Source: Apoderus coryli
Taxonomy: Eukaryota > Arthropoda > Insecta > Coleoptera > Attelabidae
Direction: 5' to 3'
Assembly (NCBI GenBank): GCA_911728435.2
Contig: OU452209.1
Location: 11,824,869 to 11,888,868 of the forward strand
Length of the DNA stretch: 64,000 nucleotides
Shown here: in pieces, positions 56,084 through 64,000 of the stretch
Position numbering within the stretch: position 1 is the first letter of the stretch
Layout of the letters: every line of letters starts with the position of its first letter
Position numbers and translations under genes: made by a program
Notes under the pieces: model-generated
What the model was told of the DNA's origin: nothing
Seen by the model: only the letters and a program-made list of their open reading frames with translations
Databases searched by the model: none

Positions 56084-56830
56084 CTAGTGGCCATGTTTAA
56101 ATCCATACTCTTTGCCACCGCTGTGGCCGCCCTTCTTTCCATGATCGGAATGATGAGCGTGATGATTTTCATGTCCACCATGTCCTTTGAATCCTTTATG
56201 ATCCTCATCGTAATGACCTTTGTCTGTGTGTCCTTTCTTGCCGTGATGGTCAGCGTGATGCCCGCTCTTTTCGGAACCACCCTTCTTGTGGTGACCCTCT
56301 TTACCTCCGTGGTGTCCGTCGAAGCTGCCGTGTTTACTGTGATGTCCACCTTTATGGTAGTCATCGTAGAATTTATGGTCTTTGTGATATTCATCTTTGT
56401 GTGATTTGTGATGGTATCCTGTAGTTTTTTGTCCTTTTTTGTGTCCCTTTTTCTCACCAAACTTACCGGCTTTATGGCTTTTACCTTCGGCATGATGCTC
56501 ACCGTGATGTCCACCTTCTTCGTGGTGTCCTTTGTGGTGGCCACCTTTTTCGCCATGATGGTGCTCATGATGGTGTTTACCGTGTTTGCCGTGTTCGCCT
56601 TTGTCGTGGTGATGATCGGACTTGTAGCCTTTATCACCTTTTTCACCCTTTTCCGCGTGGTGGTGAGCGTGATGCTCATGTCCACCACCCTCTTCATGCT
56701 TTTCAGAGTGACCACCATTTTTAGATTCGGCTACAGCCAAATCGAGGGCGGCTTTGTCCTCATCAATCACTCGAGCCGCACTAAGGGCTACGAGGACCGC
56801 ACAACAGAGGCCTATGAGTAAAATCCTCAT
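56084..56830 (-). CDS. secreted histidine-rich glycoprotein-like protein C
   Basis: A 248-residue single-exon protein starting at the ATG at 56830 with a signal peptide MRILLIGLCCAVLVALSAA, then RVIDEDKAALDLAVAESKN. It has the same architecture as A and B but is more diverged: His/Gly/Lys-rich units richer in Glu and Ser (GEKGDKGYKSDHH), a central conserved block GQKTTGYH...HKDEYHKDHKFYDDYHKGGH, a SFDGHHGGKEGHHKKGG segment, and a terminus GGKEYGFKHGH. The core Y-H-x(n)-H-K-D-E-Y-x-K-x-H-x-F-Y-D is shared by all three and is the best family signature. The long antisense frames here result from the codon bias of His/Gly/Lys-rich DNA and are not genes. Confidence 0.92.
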   Translation of the reverse strand: MRILLIGLCCAVLVALSAARVIDEDKAALDLAVAESKNGGHSEKHEEGGGHEHHAHHHAEKGEKGDKGYKSDHHHDKGEHGKHGKHHHEHHHGEKGGHHKGHHEEGGHHGEHHAEGKSHKAGKFGEKKGHKKGQKTTGYHHKSHKDEYHKDHKFYDDYHKGGHHSKHGSFDGHHGGKEGHHKKGGSEKSGHHADHHGKKGHTDKGHYDEDHKGFKGHGGHENHHAHHSDHGKKGGHSGGKEYGFKHGH

Positions 56831-56885
56831 GATCTTACTATGCTGAAGTCGTGAATTCTACTAAAGAATCAGAAGGATACGTTGG

Positions 56886-56894
56886 TATTTATAT
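56886..56894 (-). promoter_or_regulatory. TATA box of histidine-rich gene C
   Basis: The minus strand reads GATATAAATACCAACG, 56 bp before the ATG at 56830 counted from the downstream edge of the box. It shares ATATAAATACCA with genes A and B, although flanking sequence has diverged, so the box and the ACC after it are conserved. Confidence 0.75.
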
Positions 56895-57404
56895 CCTATG
56901 CATATTGTTTGTTTTAGATAAAATGTTGTTTTTTTTTTGCTGTTGTAATTTTTTCTATTGCGGTCGTTTACAGTCTAGGTAATTGAAATGATGCGGTGTA
57001 TAATGTACACAAAACTTTTTTTATGTGGTAATTTTGATTTTCAATTTCAATTTTATGTAACTTGCTTTCTCTAAATAATAATGTTGTAATGTAAGCTTGA
57101 TTAGGCATGAAATAGTTTATTGTTGTTGTTACCTAAATTCACTTTTTTTGAAATTATTATTTCCAAATATATTATTTGGTTAAATGGTAGCTAATGTTTG
57201 ATTGTAATGAATTTTTAAAATGTACAGGGTGGGCTCAGAAACTACCGACTTTAGAAAAAATGGAATTAATATATCATGTTGTCATTAGGTATTGATGTAA
57301 ATTAATATAAGATTCAAACATTATTTACCATTAACTGTATGTTTACTTGTTAGGAAATAAGATTTTTTTTACAAAATGGTAAGTGGTTTGTCAAAACTGT
57401 TTTT
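56895..57404. other. intergenic DNA
   Basis: AT-rich. A lone TACAGGGTGGGCTCAGAAACT terminus at about 57223 has no inverted partner nearby. No coding region. Confidence 0.35.
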
Positions 57405-59796
57405 TAGCTCTCCATATCATATATGTAATATATGTATATATGGAGACTATTAGTTTCATGAAAAAAAAATTTTTTTAATTTCACCGGAAATACTTCTTTT
57501 TGGTCATTTTATACATAAATAAGTAGTTTTAAAAAAATGTCTGTCTGTCTGCCTGTATCCACGAAAACGCAAAAACCGCTTAACAGATTTTAACCAAATT
57601 TGGTACAAAAATACTATTGGACATAGCAAGGAGCTGATTAGATTTTGGGAAACATTGAGCGTAGGCAAAGGGTTTAAAAGAGGGTTCAAAAATTAAAAAA
57701 AATCATAGTTCTTAAACTTATCCGAAATACTGCATAATTTTTTACGCATTTAATTGAATATAACCTAAAATATTGAACATAAAATATTAGACCACATTGG
57801 CGTTCGAAAATAGTGTAAAATGGGGTAAAAAAGATTAAAAAAAAACGTATTTCTTAAAAATAGCAGAAATATTAACTAGTTATTGATAGTTTTGATAGAA
57901 TATAACCTATAAAATGTGTCATGAATAACTTACTTTCATAGGCGTTCGTAAATAGTGGAAAAGGGATCAAAACATAAAAAATATATATTTCCTAAACTTA
58001 TTCGAAATATGGAATAATTTTTCATAGTTGTGATACAATATAAGCTAAAAAATATTCCATAAAAGAATTGGTTCACAAAGGCGTTCGAAAATAGTTTAAA
58101 AAAAGGGTCAAAAACGAAAAAAAAAACGTTTCCCAAATATACCAGAAAAATTGGCTAATTATATATAGCTTTGATATAAGATAACCTAAAAATTGCAGCA
58201 TAAAATTTTTATTCACATACGCGTTCGTAAATAGTAGAAAAAGGGGTAAAATAAAAAAAAATTAAAATGTAAAAAATTTTATATTTAACTAGATGAATTG
58301 GTGTTAAAAATACACGACAAAAATTAATGTACCATAGGCGTCCGTAAAAATTCTATAAAAGGGTCAGAAAAAATTTGTATCCGTGATAACTCAAAAACCA
58401 CTTAACGGATTTTAACCACATTTGGTACGAAAATACTACAGGATAATTATAGGTGGTGATTAACATTGAGCGTAGGCAACGGGTTTAAAAGAGGTTTCAA
58501 AAATTTAAAAAATCATAGTTCTTAAACTTATCCGAAATATTGAATAATTTTTTATAGTTGTGATAGAATATAACCTAAAAAATGTTACATAAAAGAATTA
58601 GTTCACACAGGCGTTCGAAAATAGTGTTAAAAAAGGGTCAAAATGAAAAAAAAATGTTTCCCAAATATACCAGAAAAATTGGCTAATAATATATAGCTTT
58701 GATATAAGATAACCTAAAAAATGCAGCATAAAATTTTTATTTACATAGGCGTACGTAAATAGTAGAAAAAGGGGCAAAATAAAAAAAATTAAAATGTAAA
58801 AATTTTTATATTTAACTAGTTGAGTTGGTGTTAAAAATACACGACAAAAATTAATGTTCCATAGGCGTCCGTGAAAATTCTATAAAAGGGTCAGAAAAAA
58901 TTTGTATCCGTGATAACTCAAAAACCACTTAACGGATTTTAACCACATTTGGTACGAAAATACTGCAGGCTATTTATAGGTGGTGAATAACATTGAGCGT
59001 AGGCAAGGGGTTTAAAAGAGGGTTCAAAAATTAAAAAAATTATAGTTCTTAAACTTATCCGAAATATTGAATAATTTTTTATAGGTGTGATAGAATATAA
59101 CCTAAAAAATGTTACATAAAAGAATTAGTTCACACAGGCGTTCGAAAATAGTCTTAAAAAAAGAGTCAAAAACGAAAAAAAAATGTTTCCCAAATATACC
59201 AGAAAAATTGGCTAATTATATATAGCTTTCATATAAGATAACCTAAAAAATGCAGCATAAAATTTTTATTTACATAGGCGTTCGTAAATAGTAAAAAAAA
59301 GGGGTAAAATGAAAAAAAAAAATAAAATGTTAAAAATTTTATATTTAACTAGTTGAATTGGTGTTAAAAATACACGACAAAAATTAATGTTCCGTAGGCG
59401 TCCGTGAAAATTCTATAAAAGGGTCAGGAAAAAATTGTATCCGTGATAACTCAAAAACCACTTAACGGATAACCTACAACATGCAGCATAACAATTTTGT
59501 TTACATAGGCGTTCGTAAATAGTAGAAAAGGGGGCAAAATAAATTTTATAATAAAACTAAAAAAAAATCAATTATTTTGCGTACAAGAATTTGGCCTAGA
59601 TCTGAAATATAAAATATCTGCGTATAAATAGTGCCTCCAAAGAGAAGAAAAAGGCACAAAACCCGATACAAAAAAAAAAAAATAGCTGATGTCTAAAACA
59701 AAACAAAAATTTAGATAAATGACAAAAAGGTCATAAAATTATTACTTTTACACTTAAATATGGAGAGCTATTCGTGCCTCGAGGGCAACAGCTAGT
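57405..59796 (+). mobile_element. Helitron/HINE-like non-autonomous element with about 530-bp internal repeats
   Basis: The left end TAGCTCTCCATATCATATA is mirrored by ATATGGAGAGCTA at about 59757. The right end is GTGCCTCGAGGGCAACAGCTAG followed by T, a short hairpin (TGCC/GGCA) a few bases before CTAG-T, as in Helitrons and Helentrons. The interior begins GTCTGTCTGCCTGTATCC and AAAAACCGCTTAACAG, text typical of insect Helitron derivatives. Units starting TTTGTATCCGTGATAACTC recur at about 58374, 58901 and 59434 (527 and 533 bp). No Rep/helicase coding is present. Fragments lie at 12232-12545 and 39145-39440. Confidence 0.7.
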
Positions 59797-60179
59797 TGTA
59801 ATTACAATGGCTGAATAAATTATTTTTTATTATTTTACGCGACCTACTTAGCTGCTTTTAGTGGCTTTCAAACAGAAACTAAATGATGCAAATTGCTCCA
59901 AATTTTACATTGGGTTACTGATAGATGACACTTGACGGGGACAGTGTTGCCATTAAAATTACTGCTCGGGAAATTCAAAAAACCAAATACTTGTTATTTA
60001 TTTATTTTTCTAATTTTATTTATCCTCAGAATGATAACAATAACAACGTTATGGGATAGTCAATAATATTATGTATAAATCCTCGACATTGCAAGTAGCA
60101 ATGATAGAAATACTTGTATTCATATATACCTACATTATAATTCGGGGCGTAAACTACATTATAATATATAATTGGGGGC
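59797..60179. other. intergenic DNA; nothing recognised
   Basis: Short AT-rich flank between the Helitron-like element and the LINE. No motif-bearing frame. Confidence 0.4.
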
Positions 60180-61600
60180 TTAAAACTATTAATTAGGACA
60201 ATTTAAGAATTCGTCTACCGAATAAAAACATTGTTCTATAAGAACGGTTCTCACCTCCAGCTTTAATATTTTGATACTAGTGTTTTGAAATTTTTGGATT
60301 TTTAAGGTTTTATTAAAACATTTAACGCCTATATAGTAAGGATTCTTTTGGCCAGGACCTGATCTGGATACTGGTAATACCAAGTTATTTTTATTTCTAG
60401 TATTGGAACTATGTACATCTTGTGATAATCTCTTTACTACATCGTCTATATGCGTGTTCCAATTCAGTTTATTGTCTGTATATCTTCCGAGGAATTTGGT
60501 GCTTGTGACCCGTTCAATCAATTTATCTTTGGCTCTTATTAGATAACTTTTGTCATTGTTCCTATTAGCCATTGAAATCGGGAGAAAGATAGTTTTTGAT
60601 GTATTGAGTGTTGTGTTCGCACCAGCGATGCATCGCCCCATCCAGGGTATTAGTAGTCTGTACCAGCCCGCTCTTATTCACGGCTGAAACAAGGACGCTT
60701 TTGTATCAACCGCATATAGAACAGGCATGCCAAAAACCTCCGAAACGTCCGGCAGGGTATTATTATATTATTATCTGAAATATATTAAACAAAGTTGCCG
60801 AGAAACATGAGCCCTGAGGTATCTCATTGCTCACAATTTCCAGCCTTGATTGCTGGGTACGATGCACGAGATAACTTGCTATCCATTGAGCAGTTGTTCC
60901 ATGCATTCCAACATCTTCCAATTTTGAGAGCAAAAGCTTTCTAATCAATTGTATCAAAAGCCTTGCTCAGATCGAAGAAAAGGTCAACCACCATTTGCCT
61001 GTTATTAAGAGCATGAAAAAAGTGACTAAAAGCCTGACTCAAAGCTGTCTTTTTGACCGACCGATTCTAAATACATTTTGGCTGTGAGCAAGCAGTTTAT
61101 GTTTTTCCATATAATAATTAAATTAAATAAAGATTCAAAGATTTTACTAAACTAGTTTTGTAATGCCAAAGGTCTATAATTATTTATATCCCTAGGACCT
61201 CCTTTATTTTTAAAAATGGGAATAATGTTTGATTTTTTTAAAAGTTCAGGAAAAATACCATCTTCAAAGCTTCTGTTAAATATCAGGGATAACGGCTTTG
61301 CAATGATATCAATATCGGCCAGAATTACATTCCCTGGAATACCATTCAAGCCATCGGTACTTTTACTATTCTCTGGTCAACGCTCATATCACTTGAATAG
61401 CATTTTTATTTTTTTCACCATTAACTCGCTTTTCATTTATTATTCTCCAACATTATTCTCTAAATTATTCTGTCTTTGTTGTATGATCTTTTGGCTCTTT
61501 TAATTTTATAGGTGTATATTGTTTTAAGTTCTTTGTATTTATGTGCATAAAAATTATTAATATTTTGCTTTAGCACGATAAAAAAACTTCTAATACTCTA
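60180..61600 (-). pseudogene. LINE (CR1/Jockey-like) on the minus strand, 5'-truncated
   Basis: From high to low coordinates: a linker block YKELKTIYTYKIKRAKRSYN (about 61500-61555), then GLNGIPGNVILADIDIIAKP and FEDGIFPELLKKSNIIPIFK with NYRPLALQN. A damaged motif A region (KAFD-like near 60955) leads to HGTTAQWIASYLVHRTQQSR and IPQGSCFSATLFNIF (motif B, with F-S-A-T for the usual V-L-G-P). The YxDD segment lies in disrupted sequence near 60690. The thumb STKFLGRYTDNKLNWNTHID follows, then a C-terminal frame ending at 60189. Multiple shifts and stops make it inactive. Confidence 0.88.
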
Positions 61601-62700
61601 CAAAAATCGCTCTGTAGAGCATTTGAATTCATATTAAACTTTATCTTCTCTATTATATAAAAATTCATTTCCTCCTAGCTTTTTAATAGGAAAGAGTAGC
61701 AGCAGTATTTCAGTGCCATGCTGCGCTACCTTCTACAGAATTAGGATGTCGCATTTAATACGCTCCAATATTTTTCCAATCTCTTTCAACATAAACGCTG
61801 AAATAATTCAGCTAAAGAATTTAATTACTGAGCTGTGTTGTAATAGTTAGTAGTCGCTGGGACAATATTGAGAGAAAAAGTTGGTTGAATTTTTTATTTT
61901 GTCAACATCTAAATTGGGGGTTGGGCAAATAGCCGTGCATACCATAGTAGACAAGAGTTATATAATTTAATCTTGTTTGTACAAAGCGGAAAATAATACG
62001 AATTCTTTGGATTGCCGTTCTCTATAGATATAGAGCCAGTAATAACTTAGCACTGTCCTGCTAAAGTCCATTCACAGTCGTTTAGTTTGCTTGTCTAGCA
62101 CTCATTTTTCAACTCAAAGTTTATGAAGAAAACTTGATGATTTGCATCGTTATCAAATGTTCATTAATTGAGAACCAAATTATTTTTAGCCCTCCATATC
62201 ATATACTCCCAGTTAAGATGGATACACGCCAATAATTCTGGTTTTTTTTGAGCGTTTTTTTTTTTCATTTTTAGTAGGAGGGCGTACGATTATACACATT
62301 CCTCAAGGTAAGAAGTACGGTACCAAGTTGGCATAATTATACGTTTTTATCAAGTTTTTTTTTTCGTTCGTTTATTTCAAATCTGATAAAATTTCACAAG
62401 CCTTTGTCATCCAAAATCTTAACATATAATTTTGATGAAAATTCATACATTATGTGTCATTAAAAAATTTCAATTTTAGTTAATAACTTGGAAAACACAA
62501 TACAGTAATACAGTACACAAAACAGTAATAAGGGGTGTTTTTTTATAGAGGTATAGAACTTTAAGTTGGCAACAATTTTTTAACTGGCGGCCATTTTGTC
62601 AGCTGTCAAGTGATTTATGTTTAATGATAAATCAAACTTCGTCTTCTCCACAAATAAATCTCTTTATTTTGTTAAAAATTTTGTCAATAAACGAATAAAC
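61601..62700. other. intergenic or intronic DNA; nothing recognised
   Basis: AT-rich. TTTTAGCCCTCCATATCATATA at about 62187 resembles the left terminus of the Helitron-like element at 57405. GGGGTGTTTTTTTATAGAGG at about 62531 looks like an element end but has no partner. It may lie within the downstream intron of the phosphatase gene. Confidence 0.35.
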
Positions 62701-62701
62701 C

Positions 62702-62736
62702 ATACATGTTGCGAGACATAATATTCTCATCTTCAG
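62702..62736 (-). ncRNA. decayed hammerhead-like motif
   Basis: The minus strand reads CUGAAGA, an extra U, stem II GAGA...UCUC, GCAA where GAAA is required, then CAUGUA. The palindromic ACAUGU in stem III matches the core at 39905. The single substitution in GAAA should abolish activity. Confidence 0.4.
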
Positions 62737-62844
62737 GGGTTAATATTAGGCGGGAAACATTTTGAATACAGAAGTTATTTAGTTGTTAATACAGGATTTG
62801 TTGATTCTGGAAATAAGACTTGCATAAGTATAAATCTTATATCG

Positions 62845-63020
62845 AGCCTCCAAAACCAATAAAGGGACAGGGGCAGGAGTAGTCCGGCCTGGCACCAAAT
62901 ACTCCGAATCAATGGGAATATACCCCAGCGTCTTCCAAGCAGAATTTCACGCAATCGGTAGATGGGAACAATTCAACCTAGACAGGAACACAGTTGGAGC
63001 AAGAATTCGTGCAAGATGAA
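62845..63020 (+). pseudogene. LINE RNase H fragment
   Basis: The frame reads KPIKGTGAGVVRPGTKYSES, then MGIYPSVFQAEFHAIGRWEQ, and decays. This is the start of the RNase H domain of an I/Jockey-group LINE, with the conserved G-x-G-x-G-V and the F-Q-A-E-x-x-A-I segment bearing the catalytic Glu. The DGSK opening and later Asp motifs are missing. It is immediately beside the phosphatase exon, so probably intronic. Confidence 0.75.
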
Positions 63021-63089
63021 GACGTGTTGTCTCTGAAACTAGCTAAGCTACAAGAGTTTTAGAAGACACAGTTCTAATTGTAATCTTAC

Positions 63090-63338
63090 CATTTCTACAA
63101 ACAATACATCGTGAATCACCAGCGTTCGCCACATACAATTCATTGTCTCTGATCAAAGCAACAACAGCAGTGCATCCGCTGTCCATTCCTGGTTCTTCCT
63201 TCTCATTTGGATCGTAGTCTCCTACCTCATCCTCCGATTCATCCTCTTCTTCCTCAGACGTATCCTCTTCCTCTTCATCCTCTTCGGAGCCTTCCGCTTC
63301 TATGCTGGTATTTACACCTTCCTCCTCGTCAGAGTCTT
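63090..63338 (-). CDS. PPM1G: internal exon of PPM1G-type protein phosphatase 2C
   Basis: A 249-bp exon bounded by an acceptor (pyrimidine-rich tract, TTGCAG at the 63339 side) and a donor (G|GTAAGA at 63090/63089). It encodes an acidic Glu/Asp/Ser stretch ([20 protein letters not shown]), then [38 protein letters not shown] and IVCRN. The acidic insert followed by EEPG-x-DSG-x-TAVVALI and ANAGDSR is specific to PPM1G (PP2C gamma) among metal-dependent Ser/Thr phosphatases. In that nuclear enzyme family the acidic region splits the catalytic domain, and the family is linked to histone and splicing-factor dephosphorylation. The neighbouring exons are outside the window or beyond long transposon-filled introns. 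Confidence 0.93.
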
Positions 63339-63838
63339 CTGCAATAGATTAAAAGAAAGAATGAGTAATTGAGCATCAGTATTGTTCTCCCCAAAACTAT
63401 TCAGAGTTTGTTGATCACCATGTGTAGAAACATTTTTTAGCATTAATTTTATATTTCATATCGACTTATAACATTATAATCTTTATGTTAATTATTAATT
63501 AAATGTAATAATAAATTTACGTTCATTATAACATTCAAATATTTTGGTTTAATTTTTGGGTTTAGTTTTTGATTCATGTTATTTAAAATTTTAAAAAACT
63601 GCGTCTTCATAACGGTAAAATTATGCAAATGGCGATTGTGCCTAAGTTTCTGTAGATCAACGTTGTTTTATTAGATGACATATATCGATATCAGTTCGTG
63701 TAGTGTTGAGAGATCTGAGTCGATAGTTACAAAAGGAATACAGATTTCTCAACATGCAACAATGACCCAACAACAAACTTTCATACCAAACTTAGGAAAA
63801 CACTACATGATTGCAATGAAAGCCTCCTGGAACTGGGC
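63339..63838. other. upstream intron of the phosphatase gene (inferred)
   Basis: No coding was recognised apart from TFIPNLGKHYMIAMKASWN in a plus frame at about 63675-63857. This may belong to the PLE that follows, in another frame. The acceptor tract TCTTTCTTTTAATCTATTGCAG lies at its minus-strand 3' end. Confidence 0.5.
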
Positions 63839-64000
63839 ACTCACAAATACAAACTAAATCACATGCACATCACCACAACAACACTGCACGCTCAAATCAA
63901 AGTACACAAAGAAGGTTATCCTATACGACCAGTTGTATCTCACGCGGGTTCACCAGCATCTAAATTGTCACATTGGTTGAATATCATTATCAAACAACAC
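63839..64000 (+). pseudogene. Penelope-like element RT fragment, runs off the window
   Basis: The frame ending at the window edge reads LHAQIKVHKEGYPIRPVVSH, then AGSPASKLSHWL. This is the PLE RT block KxHKxxxPxRPIVSxxGSPxxxL, the position where the minus-strand PLE at 24687-26470 is truncated, so it complements that copy's missing part. The frame is open for 54 codons. An upstream piece lies in another frame before 63840. Confidence 0.85.

Noticed and set aside
1..64000. tRNA or rRNA genes
   Set aside because: No T-loop GGTTCRANTCC with matching acceptor stem and no rRNA-like segment was found by eye on either strand. A tRNAscan run would be needed for certainty.

Overview
The window is eukaryotic nuclear DNA, very probably from an insect. 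The grounds are an AT-rich background, single-copy host genes widely separated by decayed transposable elements, an internal exon with clean GT/AG splice borders, interstitial TTAGG-like sequence, and three secreted histidine-rich proteins of an insect type. A beetle is my best guess, from the style of the histidine-rich proteins and the element mix, but the order is not proven. No prokaryotic or organellar genes, tRNAs or rRNAs were recognised.

Layout. 1-1284 and about 4555-11780 are two arrays of one 164-bp HindIII-type satellite in opposite orientation, separated by 3.3 kb of AT-rich DNA carrying two small inverted-repeat elements. 11.8-16.4 kb is intergenic, with a LINE tail, a Helitron-like fragment, a Crypton-like recombinase scrap and an 873-bp TIR element. 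16.4-23.3 kb is nested: a LINE, a transposase relic, and an internally deleted copia element that was tandemly duplicated and then hit by a second LINE, whose target-site duplication is still readable. 24.3-28.1 kb is a LINE interrupted by a Penelope-like element (PLE) with reverse transcriptase, GIY-YIG nuclease and a hammerhead core. 28-41 kb holds a foldback element, a 65-bp minisatellite, another LINE, a hAT terminus, a complete hammerhead ribozyme, an almost intact mariner, transposase relics, a palindrome of PLE ends, and more hammerhead cores.

41-57 kb contains the three host genes of the window, all on the minus strand: paralogous single-exon genes for secreted His/Gly/Lys-rich proteins (about 41.4, 47.0 and 56.1 kb), each with the same TATA box 65-77 bp upstream of its ATG. 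Between them lie LINE 3' ends, a BEL/Pao integrase C-terminus and two large inverted-repeat elements (50.7-53.1 and 53.8-55.5 kb). 57.4-59.8 kb is a Helitron-like non-autonomous element with about 530-bp internal repeats. 60.2-61.6 kb is a minus-strand LINE. The right end holds one internal exon of a PPM1G-type protein phosphatase (63090-63338, minus strand), flanked by LINE and PLE fragments that probably sit in its introns.

The most notable finding is a scattered set of hammerhead ribozymes or hammerhead-like cores at 24.7, 34.4, 39.0, 39.9, 40.7, 45.6 and 62.7 kb. The one at 34.4 kb satisfies every conserved position and has all three stems. Others have palindromic, loop-less stem III sequences that would favour dimer formation.
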